A stretch of 64,000 nt of DNA from Shewanella psychrophila. Lineage in GTDB: Bacteria > Pseudomonadota > Gammaproteobacteria > Enterobacterales > Shewanellaceae. This document shows positions 44,666-53,816 of the stretch, one piece after another (position 1 is the stretch's first letter; each line of letters opens with the position of its first letter). The notes beneath the pieces are model-generated. The model did not search any database. It was not told the origin of the DNA and was given only the letters and a program-made list of their open reading frames with translations. Location of the stretch: contig NZ_CP014782.1 in assembly GCF_002005305.1 (NCBI RefSeq), positions 2,108,001 through 2,172,000 of the forward strand. The letters run 5' to 3'. The position numbers and the translations under genes are program-made.

Positions 44666-45718
44666 GGCGTTGTTGATCAAATCCTCGCTATAGATGCAGC
44701 TACTCCAAGGGTTTGAGCTAACTAGGCAGCCTCTTTCCTAACTGGCATTCCTAGTCTTATGACTTTGTTCATTGCCTTTACACCTGCCAGCGCTTCACCT
44801 ACTTGAGCATTATAATCTCGTAGGCTAAGTTTCGGACTAATTAGTTGCTTATATCGGTACATTGCTGTTTCAGATAGTGACCGTAAGTGATAGTCATTTT
44901 CCTTCTTCCATTGCGCTAACTCATTATTTTTGAGGGCTCTCACTGCCTCGTTTCGAGGATGCCCATCCTCCCAAAACCCAGCACTGCTTCTTGGTGGGAT
45001 AGTGGGTTTGCAACCTTTACGCTGAAGTAGTTTGTGACACGCTTTGGTGTCGTATGCTCCATCAGCAGAAACTTGTTTAATCTGTCTTCTTAACGGCTTG
45101 ATTAATGTGGGTAACACTTCATTATCAGCAACGTTAACCAGAGTGACTTCTGCTGCTACGACTTCATGCGTATTAGCATCTACTGCGAGGTGTAACTTAC
45201 GCCAGGTACGACGCTTTTCTTTACCATGCTTTCGAGTCTTCCATTCTCCCTCGCCGTAAACTTTGAGGCCCGTTGAATCAATCACTACATGTGCCACAGA
45301 GCCACGACTCGGTGAGCGATATTTGATATTTACGGTCTTGGCACGTTTGCTAATGCAGCTATAGCTTGGTGAGGTTAGTGGCACATCCATAAGCTGGAAA
45401 ACCGAGGTAGTGAAACCTTCTAGTGCTCTCAGTGATAAGTTGAATACACCTTTAACAACCAATGCAGTTTCAATAGCAACATCAGAGTAAATATACCCAC
45501 GGCCACGGCGGCCGTGATGTTCAGAGCAACACCAAGAGCTAATGGCGTGCTCATCAATCCAAAAGGTCAAGGACCCTCGATTAATCAATGCCTTGTTGTA
45601 CTGAGACCAATTGGTCATTTTACGCTTAGCTTTACCCATCTTGATGTTTCCAATAACCACATTGGAAGATCAGATCACATAAGCTGCAAAAGGTTCAATC
45701 GATTTAGGAAACAAGGCC
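44666..45718 (-). mobile_element. IS5-family (IS903-type) element, copy 2 (inverted)
   Basis: An inverted copy of the element at 42160-43212, with the same length and ends. Its inner flank is CCTTAATAC, the reverse complement of GTATTAAGG found at the outer left flank of copy 1. Its outer flank is CCCTAGTGC. Confidence 0.93.
44722..45639 (-). CDS. IS903-type transposase (copy 2)
   Basis: Identical in amino-acid sequence to the copy-1 transposase, with the same DDE residues. The start is the ATG at MGKAKRKMTNW. Near-identical inverted copies 1.45 kb apart are substrates for RecA-dependent inversion. Confidence 0.93.
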   Translation of the reverse strand: MGKAKRKMTNWSQYNKALINRGSLTFWIDEHAISSWCCSEHHGRRGRGYIYSDVAIETALVVKGVFNLSLRALEGFTTSVFQLMDVPLTSPSYSCISKRAKTVNIKYRSPSRGSVAHVVIDSTGLKVYGEGEWKTRKHGKEKRRTWRKLHLAVDANTHEVVAAEVTLVNVADNEVLPTLIKPLRRQIKQVSADGAYDTKACHKLLQRKGCKPTIPPRSSAGFWEDGHPRNEAVRALKNNELAQWKKENDYHLRSLSETAMYRYKQLISPKLSLRDYNAQVGEALAGVKAMNKVIRLGMPVRKEAA

Positions 45719-45835
45719 CCCTAGTGCTTATCTGCGGGTATTTAGTTATCGCTAACTGGGGAGTACAAGCCTGGCAAGCCTTCACTCAATAAATGAGTCA
45801 TAATGATGTTTCATCGCAGTGAATTATGATCATGA

Positions 45836-46510
45836 ATGCAATCATCAGATAGTTGTCTACAGCTCAAACAGCAAATATTGGCCTGTCACTTATGTCAGGC
45901 TGAACTCCCCTTGCCTGCAAAGCCAATTGTTCAGTTCTCTCAACACTCGAAAATACTTATCGCCGGACAAGCACCTGGGTTAAAAGCTCACGAGAAAGAC
46001 GCGCCGTTTCACGACCCTAGTGGTAAAAGACTAAGAGACTGGTTAGGGGTGACAGAAGATCAATTTTACGATGACCAGCTTTTTGCCATTCTGCCCATTG
46101 GGTTTTGTTTTCCTGGCACGGTTATCCGTAATGGCAAGAAATCCGGCGACAAGCCCCCCATGCCCCTATGTGCCAAGACGTGGCGAGCTGATGTATTAAA
46201 AGAACTCAATCAAATTGAGCTAATCATCATTCTTGGTCAATATGCTATCGACTATCATTTAACAAAGAGTCATATAAACCAAAGCCACTTAGCAAAGAGT
46301 CATTTAGTAAAGAGCCACTCAACAAATACTCAGCCAAAAAAGCTATCGGTAACAGATGCAGTGATGAACTGGCAGGAATATTGGCCGCAAAAGATGGTTT
46401 TGCCTCACCCTAGCCCGAGAAATAATATTTGGATAAAACGCCACCCTCAGTTTGAAATAGAGATACTGCCAATCCTGAAACAGAGGATTGCGGATATCAT
46501 AAGATCATAA
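45836..46510 (+). CDS. uracil-DNA glycosylase superfamily protein
   Basis: The 224-residue product has the UDG-superfamily motifs: ILIAGQAPG near residue 45 with KDAPFHDPSGKRL after it, and LPHPSPRN near the C-terminus. A typical short-form UDG-like protein would be about 195 residues. The extra length is an insert of imperfect repeats built on KSH (residues about 144-165: KSHINQSHLAKSHLVKSH). The first motif differs from the standard families, so uracil excision is not assured. It stands alone next to the IS scar. Confidence 0.75.
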   Translation: MQSSDSCLQLKQQILACHLCQAELPLPAKPIVQFSQHSKILIAGQAPGLKAHEKDAPFHDPSGKRLRDWLGVTEDQFYDDQLFAILPIGFCFPGTVIRNGKKSGDKPPMPLCAKTWRADVLKELNQIELIIILGQYAIDYHLTKSHINQSHLAKSHLVKSHSTNTQPKKLSVTDAVMNWQEYWPQKMVLPHPSPRNNIWIKRHPQFEIEILPILKQRIADIIRS

Positions 46511-46604
46511 CTCACGCCATTTTATTTAATATTCTTACCCCGCAGCCCGCAAAATAATCTGTACTTGCTAAACTTAATAAAAATGACACGGAGCAGAGGC
46601 TATT

Positions 46605-47594
46605 GTGAGTCAGCATGTCAAAACCATTCCAACTCCATACCCCTATACTTCAATTTTAGAACTGGAAATTGAAGAGATTGATTGGTACCGATGGCAACGT
46701 TTGGTCAATACTGTCGCCGACATGTTTAATGCCCCTGCCACCTTTATTAATCAAGCGAATCTCAAAGGCATCGAAGTCATCATAGCGTCAGAAAAACCCG
46801 AAACCCATTACCAGCCCGGCAGTATCGATTTAGACACTAATATCTATTGTCATCACGTAGTTGAGAACTCAAGCGAGCTGTACGTTAAAGATGCCAAACT
46901 CGATCCCCAATGGTGCAATAATCCCGAATATACCGAAGACAACTATGTGTCCTATTTAGGCCTACCAATCTCATGGCCCGATGGCAGCATTTTCGGCACG
47001 CTTTGTGTACTGGACACTAAGGTCACCGATTACCCTGAAACCTATATCAATGCTCTCGGAGTGATAAAAGAGGTGATCGACAGTGACCTTCGTCATCTGT
47101 ATAAAGAGAATCAACTGCTCACACTCAGCTACACAGATCCATTAACGCAAATCTATAATAGACGTGGCTTTGAAGACTTACTTCTTAGCACTCAAGACCT
47201 AGCCCAGAGGCTCAACAGGCAGCTTATCTTGTTGTATTTCGATCTAGATCATTTCAAAGAAGCCAACGACATTTTTGGCCATGAAATTGGAGATGACATC
47301 TTAAAGGTCTTCGCAAAAACACTGAAAGTGAACAGTCGGAGTTGTGACTTAGTCGCCAGATGGGGCGGCGATGAGTTTCTGGTGTTGATCCATGCTGAAA
47401 ACGAGCACTGTGTCGAGCTATTCAATCATAGAATGGCGGAGCACTTATCGGCTTGCTCCATAAAGGCCGAGATAAAGTACTCTTTCGGTTATGCAGTACT
47501 CAAACCAGGTGAAAATACCGATCTCGAATCACTGTTAAAAACAGCCGACGAGTACATGTATCAACATAAGCTTGCCAAGAAATCTCAGACGTAA
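46605..47594 (+). CDS. diguanylate cyclase (GAF-GGDEF)
   Basis: This enzyme should make cyclic di-GMP, the signal that favours biofilm over motility. The 329-residue product has an N-terminal GAF-like sensor (about residues 20-165; YLGLPISWPDGSIFGTLCVLD) and a C-terminal GGDEF domain with intact RWGGDEF. The inhibitory I-site RSCD lies five residues before it, so the enzyme should be active and product-inhibited. No transmembrane helix. The start is GTG. It stands alone. Confidence 0.9.
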   Translation: MSQHVKTIPTPYPYTSILELEIEEIDWYRWQRLVNTVADMFNAPATFINQANLKGIEVIIASEKPETHYQPGSIDLDTNIYCHHVVENSSELYVKDAKLDPQWCNNPEYTEDNYVSYLGLPISWPDGSIFGTLCVLDTKVTDYPETYINALGVIKEVIDSDLRHLYKENQLLTLSYTDPLTQIYNRRGFEDLLLSTQDLAQRLNRQLILLYFDLDHFKEANDIFGHEIGDDILKVFAKTLKVNSRSCDLVARWGGDEFLVLIHAENEHCVELFNHRMAEHLSACSIKAEIKYSFGYAVLKPGENTDLESLLKTADEYMYQHKLAKKSQT

Positions 47595-47738
47595 CCCGAG
47601 AGGAAGCTGCCTCACGATAGTGACTTAATCAATAAATGCGATAAATATTAGGTCCAACAATATATATACCTTGATGTCATACCTGTAACACATATAAAAT
47701 CACATCAAAATGGATTAGTTTAGACGGAACCTAAATTT

Positions 47739-48539
47739 ATGGCCTCAGCAGTAGCTTCTCGCTCCGCACTATTTCACTTACCTTTTTTATTTACCCTATT
47801 ATCAGTGGGCATGCTCACAGCATGTGGCGGTGGCGGCGCAAACTCCAGCGAAGAGACTAATGGTGCTTCTGGCAGTTCAAACACCCACCAATTTACAGCT
47901 GATTTTATTAACCTCATCCCCAGTACGAATACTCAACTTGCCACTAAAGTCGACCTCTTCTACGAGCATGTGGGCATAGATGAAGTTGAAATAGCCACCA
48001 ATATCGATTATTTAGAGCAACAAAGAACATCTAACTTTGGCTGGACTGGCCTAACTCAAGCTAATTTAAGCTTCACAGTAAAAGACTCACTCAATAATCA
48101 GTCTTTGCTCAGCTCAAACACCATGACTTATAGCAATACTCAACAAGGCTTATTCCTACTTGCTACAGGTGAGAAACCTTCATCTCAAGCGGTGTCGCTT
48201 ATCCGTGTCAACAAGCTGGAAGGTGAACAAACGAGTTATCGCTTGTTTCACGCTAACGCCTTAGATAGCCGCAGTCTCGATATCTATAATGCTGATGCTC
48301 AAACCGCTATCGCCCTCAACTTGGCCTTTAATCAAATATCGACAGCTATCGAATATGATCAAAGTCTGGCAGAGGTCAATATCTTCGCGGTGCCAGCTGG
48401 CACAACCCCGAATTACAGCAATACCAGTGGCTACCTGCTACAGGCCGTTATCACACAAGAGTCGAATGACACTCTCAGTGTATTGGTCGCTAAACCTGGA
48501 ACAACATCTAGCTGGCAAATAAATCACTATTCCGAATAG
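47739..48539 (+). CDS. lipoprotein, possibly DUF4397-like
   Basis: The 266-residue product has a signal peptide with lipobox LTAC (Cys about 29) followed by a short Gly/Ser tether (GGGGANSSEETNGASGSS). The rest is beta-rich, with FINLIPSTNTQL and YRLFHANALDSRSLDIYNAD resembling the repeated sandwich domains called DUF4397. No catalytic motif is visible. A cell-envelope role is likely; the exact function is unknown. It stands alone. Confidence 0.7.
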   Translation: MASAVASRSALFHLPFLFTLLSVGMLTACGGGGANSSEETNGASGSSNTHQFTADFINLIPSTNTQLATKVDLFYEHVGIDEVEIATNIDYLEQQRTSNFGWTGLTQANLSFTVKDSLNNQSLLSSNTMTYSNTQQGLFLLATGEKPSSQAVSLIRVNKLEGEQTSYRLFHANALDSRSLDIYNADAQTAIALNLAFNQISTAIEYDQSLAEVNIFAVPAGTTPNYSNTSGYLLQAVITQESNDTLSVLVAKPGTTSSWQINHYSE

Positions 48540-48718
48540 CGTTATTTATACCATCGAGCCATAAAAGCCCCTGCTCTTGTTTGCCCCCAGTCTTTGGACA
48601 AACAAGAGTTGTAAATAAGATCGATAAACAAGAGTATCACCATAAAAGTTTGCCATCTCTCATAGTTAGCCCAGCCAAAATACCTTAAGCTAATGAAAAC
48701 CCCTTCGAGACGCTCAAT

Positions 48719-49868
48719 GTGTATTTTCTAGATCCTAGCCTAGCCCAACAGATCGTTGAACGCACAATGAAGATTATTGGCCATAACATCAATGTGATGA
48801 ATAATCGCGGCGTGATTTTAGGCTCTGGCGATCCCCATCGTATTGGCTCGACTCATGAGGGAGCCCTGTTAGCCATAAGTCAAAACCGCACAGTGGAGAT
48901 AAATTCAGCCGCAGCAGCCAATCTTCATGGGGTAAAAGCCGGTATTAACTTACCCCTGCACTATAAAGGTGAGATCATTGGCGTCATCGGCATCACAGGT
49001 GAGCCTGAAACCTTGCACAATTACGGCGAGTTATTAAAAATGACCGCCGAAATGATAGTCGAGCAAGCCAACTCCATAGAACAGGCTCAATGGCAATATC
49101 GCCAGAAAGAAGAATTTATTCTACAGCTGATTAAATCAGACGCTGAGTTTTCACCTCAGCTCAAAGACTGGGCACTGCAGCTCAATATCGAAATAGACGC
49201 CCCTCGTGTCGTCGCAGTAATTAAAGTCCAAGGGGATGAAGAACAAACCTCGGCAAACTCGCTGCTGAAAAAAGTGCTCAACCTACTGGAAACCCCCTCA
49301 CGTGGTAACTTAGTCGCCATGACCTCTATGACTGAATTGGTTATCTTAAAACCCGCGTTTTTGGATGGCAACAAATGGGATCCACACCTTGAGAGTCAAC
49401 GTATCGATCAGCTTCTCACCCGTATCCCCGAAGAACTTAATGCCCGATTAAAGATTGCACTAGGCCACTTTTTCCCCAGCCCTGCCGATATTCAGTCGCT
49501 CCTACACCACAGCTAGAGAAACCTTAGCCCTAGGTCAACAGCTCAGACCCGCTGAAAGTAAATATCTCTATGAAGACTTCTCGCTACTTGTATTACTCTC
49601 CGGACTCAAGGGAGACTGGCGGGGACAAGAACTAACAACACCCTATCAGACGCTCGTTAATGGGGACAAGAATGGTCAACTCAGTAAGACCTTAACCGCT
49701 TACCTGCAACACTTCGGTGATCTACAGCAGTGTGCTAATGAACTCTTTATCCATAGAAATACCTTAAGATATCGCCTGGATAAGATCCAACAACTGACTG
49801 GTGTCGATATTCAAACACTCGATGGCCTACTTCAGCTATATCTAGGGTTGGTATTAAACAAACAATGA
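48719..49868 (+). pseudogene. cdaR: CdaR-type sugar diacid regulator, frameshifted
   Basis: CdaR activates genes for glucarate/galactarate/glycerate use in E. coli. The first frame gives the sugar-diacid sensor domain (MYFLDPSLAQQIVERTM...NRGVILGSGDPHRIGSTHEGA) and ends at a TAG near 49516. The family continues at once in the +1 frame (SRSYTTARETLALGQQLRPA) through the C-terminal helix-turn-helix (IHRNTLRYRLDKIQQLTG) to 49868. One base gained or lost near 49490 explains it. Joined, the length is about 383 residues, as in the family. The start is GTG. No target operon is nearby. Inactive if the shift is real. Confidence 0.85.
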
Positions 49869-50719
49869 GTTTGGCCTTCGAATGAAGGCTGATTACATTT
49901 TTACTTTGGTTCATTTTGTTTTGCTTGTTCCTTCTCGTCATTCCGGTAGAGCTTTTGAGCCGGAATCCAGTCTTGTATGTTGGGCAGTATGTTTGAACGT
50001 CGTACCTTCAATTTAACCTAACGCCTGTCCGGCGAGGAATGTACAGCTACTTCTGCGAGACGCCGTGAACACATCCATGTGGGCTCTACCAAAACATCCC
50101 TGTTTTGGAAGCTCGCAGCCGCATCTGCACTGAGTTATTTTCTCTCTTCGATTGAGCTTTTTATGCTCTTCTTCGTGTCCTCTGTGTACTCCGTGGTGAA
50201 TTGCTTTTGCCGAAAGTTAGCTAGCCTTCGAATGAAGGCTTATTGCATTTTCTTGTTGTTTGTATAATCGTCATTCCGGTAGCTCTTTTGGGCCGGAATC
50301 TGACCTCCATGGATGGAGAAAATGTCGAATGATGTCTGGAACATTTTCGACCAGCTGTTGTTGGGTAGTGTGTTTGAAGGTCGTACCTTCATAGCTACTT
50401 ATCGCTTGCAGCGGGCTTTTATGTACTCTGGTTTTGAGAAAGTTCTGCGAAACGCCGCAAGCACTTCTGACCTCCAGGGATGGAGGAAATGCCAAATTTT
50501 GTATGGAACAAAATTGGCCCTGTGGGCTCAGCCAAAACATCTGACCCACATGGATGTGGGGAATGCCAGAAAATGTAGGGAACATTTTTGGCCATGTTTT
50601 GGAAGCTCGCAGCCGTATCTACACGGGGTTATTCAAAAGAAGGTTATTTATTTAACTTCCCTGTAAACAATCTTGAATCGTGAGGCCTACCTAATTCGAT
50701 ACGACCCCTTTGTTTCTTG
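49869..50719. repeat. cluster of dispersed and structured repeats
   Basis: About 850 bp without a real gene. It holds two reverse copies of the repeat with palindrome AGCCTTC-GAAT-GAAGGCT (49871-49902, 50212-50252) and reverse copies of the CCTCGCCGG repeat (about 49981-50110, and a degenerate one at 50355-50465). It also holds single hairpins at 50068-50083 and 50089-50108 and three double-hairpin units (50304-50352, 50471-50519, 50545-50593). Confidence 0.8.
50304..50593 (+). repeat. three double-hairpin repeat units
   Basis: Units at 50304-50352, 50471-50519 and 50545-50593 are each 49 bp and preceded by CTGA. Stem 1 reads CCTCCA/TGGAGA, CCTCCA/TGGAGG and CCCACA/TGTGGG with loops TGGA, GGGA and TGGA. 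Stem 2 has a different sequence in each but is always paired, with a GGA-containing loop. In the first unit the outer pairs of stem 2 are GTC/GAC instead of GCC/GGC, a compensatory change. Confidence 0.85.
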
Positions 50720-50747
50720 AAATGGTGAGTTACTACACTCACCATTT
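50720..50747 (-). terminator. terminator of the RND operon
   Basis: A perfect stem AAATGGTGAGT / ACTCACCATTT with a 6-nt loop lies just past the efflux pump stop. The following T-run is weak. Confidence 0.65.
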
Positions 50748-50754
50748 TCAATGT

Positions 50755-53700
50755 TTACTTAGTTAACACGGCTTGCCTCTCATCAAACGAGGCATCTGTA
50801 GATTTATTAAGATTTTCTGCTAGAGCCAAATAGACTGCCGGTAACACAAATAGGGTAAAGATTGTGCCGATAAACATGCCTGCTACCAAAATAATACCGA
50901 TACTATTCCTGGCTTCTGCGCCTGGTCCGGTCACTAAAACTAAAGGAAAGTGACCAAGTACTGTCGCAGCTGTTGTCATCAAAATAGGTCGTAACCTTAA
51001 CTTTGCGCTATATACGACAGCGTCCAATTTTCGATACCCTTTTTGTTGAAGCTCATTCGCAAACTCTGTAATTAGTATTCCATTTTTAGCGACTAAGCCC
51101 ACGAGAGTAATAAAACCGATTTGGGCGTAGATATTCATCGTTGTCATACCAAGAAACGAAAACGACATACCGCTAGCAAGAGCCAAAGGTACGGATCCGA
51201 GTAATACCACTAATGGCGAACGAAAGCTGTTGAACTGTATAGCTAGAACCATATAAACCATGAATAAAGAGATGGCAAGCACAGAGAATAAACTGTTTCC
51301 TTCTTGGCGTAGTTGACGAGAGCTTCCCGCATAATTCACTTGGTATCCTGGCGGTAATATCTCCTCTGCCTTTTGTTCCAGAATACTCAGCGCTTGATCA
51401 GGTGTTGTCCCTGGCACCAATCCACCTAAAACACGAAACGAGTTAAGTTGATTGAATCGGTTCGCGCTGCGTACGCTAGCAGTTTGCTCTAAGTTTGCGA
51501 TGCTACTTAAGGGTACAAAATCGCCATTCGGTGTTTTTATTTGTAGGGTGAGTAATGTTTCACTGCTATCTAGCTGTTGCTCCTCAATCATGGGGATCAC
51601 ACGATAGGCCCTACCATCACTATCAAAACGTGTCACGTCTTGCTCTGACACCATCAATGATATTTGGTCTGTTACCGCTTTGGTTGTTAACCCCAAGTCC
51701 ATCATTTTTGTACTGTCAAACTCGAGTCGTGCATGAGGCATATCTAGCTTCAGGTCCGTATCAACAAACATGAATTTGCCACTTTTTTGCGCGGCCTCTA
51801 GCAGTGCATATGAATACCTAAGCATATCGCTGTGACTATCTTGCGATTGAATGACCATTTCTACATCAAATTGCCCAGCCGTCGGCAGTGGCATCGGTGA
51901 CGTTGGGTAAACTCTCAAGCCAGTGATTTCTTTGAGTGCAAAATAAATATTTTGTACAACATCTGAGGTTGAGTATGAGCGTTGGTCGTATGGAACGAAG
52001 TTAATGCCACTGAAGCCGCCTGACTCAGTAAGGGTCTGCCATACCATGTCTATGCCTTCCATTTTCTCAATAGAGCTGACCGCCTTTTGCATAAATTGAT
52101 TGCTATAGTCTAAAGAACCACCTGAAGGGGCTTCAGAAATAACAAATAGCGAACTTTGGTCTTCAACAGGCGCAAGCTCTTGCTGTGAAAATAGATAGAA
52201 AGGAACGATCAAAAGCGAAAGAACAAATGCTCCAGTCAATAGGGCTCGGTCATGAGAGAAAACACGATATAGTCCACTCTCATAACGCGCTGACAACCGA
52301 TCGAATATCAGGTTGACCTTGTGCGTTAGGCGACTTTCTTTCCCCTTTTCTTGAGAGACGTAGGCACTCATGATTGGCGATAAAGTAATAGCAACGATAC
52401 CGGAAACAAGAACAGCAATGGCTAACGTAAACGCGAACTCTTTAAATAGAGCCCCAGACAAACCGCCGACAAAACCAATGGGGACAAATACTAAAGCCAA
52501 GGTGATTGTCATAGAGAAAATAGGGCGCAGCAGCTCTCTTGAGCTTATTAATGCAGCTTCAATTCGGCCTTTACCATTTCGCATATGACGTGCGACATTT
52601 TCTACGACGACAATCGCATCATCGACAACCAGTCCTACAGATAAGACGATTGCCAAAATGGTCAGTAAATTAAGTGAGAAACCCGCTAGTAGCATCGCTG
52701 CGATACTGCCTAAAATTGAAATAGGAATAGTCACCAAAGGCACCAACGCCGTTCGAAATGATCCCATTAGCAACAGAATCACTACGCCTACCAGCAATAC
52801 AGTTTCGACAAGAGTGGTGAAAATTTCTTTGAGTGCATCTCGCATATATTGAGTGCCATCATAGCCAATGGTAATACTTGTTCCTTCTGGTAAGCGTGAA
52901 TTAGTGACCACAAGTTGCTCGTATAATGCATCACCAATTGAAATTTCGTTCGAACCCGGTGACGTTACGATGCCGATAAAAACCGACTCACTAAGATTTA
53001 GGCGTGCAGAGTCGGTACCGCGATCCTCTCCAAGCTCTATACGAGCGAAATCGCTAAGGTAAATAAAAGTATCACCACTCTTTTTCACGATCATTTGGCG
53101 AAAATCATCGGCGCTTTGGTACAGTGCATTACTCATGATACTTATGTTTTGGCTCGCGCTTTCTACATGACCTAAAGAAGCGATAACATTGTTATCGATT
53201 AAAGCCTGATGAACTTGATCGGCACCAATATTCAAGCTTGCCATTTTCAGAGGATCGAGCCATACACGCATAGCCGGCTTGCGTCCACCAAGTACATCCG
53301 CACTTTGAACGCCAGGCACAGACGCAAACCAAGGTGTTACGTCGCGTTCTAAAAAGTCGGTGAGCTCTGATCTGTCCATTGTAGTGCTAGAAACATTCAG
53401 ATAAAAAGTGGCTCCTGGCCTATCGACACGGGTAACAGAAACGCTTGGGTCTTGCACGCCATCTGGCAGTTCATAAGAGATCTGGCTAAGGCGTGAGTTG
53501 AGTTCAGCAAGCGCATTGGTGCTATTTTCGTTGAGCTTGAGCCATACCGTTACCTTACTCAGCCCTGCTGTTGTTGATGAATCGACGTAGTCGACGCCCG
53601 GAACACTCATTGCAACTCTTTCGATTGGTTCTGTAACGAAACCTTTTACGACATCAGCAGAGACACCAACATACTCAGTGGTGATGATAAGAGACGAACT

Positions 53701-53814
53701 TTCGATCTGGGGGAACTGCGAAATCGATAGTCGTTGCGATGCCATCAAACCGGCAATGATAATGATCAAAGAAATGACGATTGCTATAACTGGCTTTTTA
53801 ACAAAGATATCCAC
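50755..53814 (-). CDS. RND-family efflux pump (inner-membrane transporter)
   Basis: A proton-driven exporter of the AcrB/MexB superfamily. The 1019-residue product has 12 transmembrane helices in the 1+5+1+5 pattern with two large periplasmic loops. The proton-relay motif LSVGLVVDDAIVVVENVARH lies in helix 4. N-terminal KKPVIAIVISLIIIIAGLMA and ISQFPQIESSSLIITTEY are typical of the HAE-1 group. It starts two bases past the adaptor stop. No outer-membrane channel gene is nearby, so a TolC-like protein encoded elsewhere is presumed. Substrates cannot be read from the sequence. Confidence 0.93.
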   Translation of the reverse strand: MDIFVKKPVIAIVISLIIIIAGLMASQRLSISQFPQIESSSLIITTEYVGVSADVVKGFVTEPIERVAMSVPGVDYVDSSTTAGLSKVTVWLKLNENSTNALAELNSRLSQISYELPDGVQDPSVSVTRVDRPGATFYLNVSSTTMDRSELTDFLERDVTPWFASVPGVQSADVLGGRKPAMRVWLDPLKMASLNIGADQVHQALIDNNVIASLGHVESASQNISIMSNALYQSADDFRQMIVKKSGDTFIYLSDFARIELGEDRGTDSARLNLSESVFIGIVTSPGSNEISIGDALYEQLVVTNSRLPEGTSITIGYDGTQYMRDALKEIFTTLVETVLLVGVVILLLMGSFRTALVPLVTIPISILGSIAAMLLAGFSLNLLTILAIVLSVGLVVDDAIVVVENVARHMRNGKGRIEAALISSRELLRPIFSMTITLALVFVPIGFVGGLSGALFKEFAFTLAIAVLVSGIVAITLSPIMSAYVSQEKGKESRLTHKVNLIFDRLSARYESGLYRVFSHDRALLTGAFVLSLLIVPFYLFSQQELAPVEDQSSLFVISEAPSGGSLDYSNQFMQKAVSSIEKMEGIDMVWQTLTESGGFSGINFVPYDQRSYSTSDVVQNIYFALKEITGLRVYPTSPMPLPTAGQFDVEMVIQSQDSHSDMLRYSYALLEAAQKSGKFMFVDTDLKLDMPHARLEFDSTKMMDLGLTTKAVTDQISLMVSEQDVTRFDSDGRAYRVIPMIEEQQLDSSETLLTLQIKTPNGDFVPLSSIANLEQTASVRSANRFNQLNSFRVLGGLVPGTTPDQALSILEQKAEEILPPGYQVNYAGSSRQLRQEGNSLFSVLAISLFMVYMVLAIQFNSFRSPLVVLLGSVPLALASGMSFSFLGMTTMNIYAQIGFITLVGLVAKNGILITEFANELQQKGYRKLDAVVYSAKLRLRPILMTTAATVLGHFPLVLVTGPGAEARNSIGIILVAGMFIGTIFTLFVLPAVYLALAENLNKSTDASFDERQAVLTK

Positions 53815-53816
53815 TG

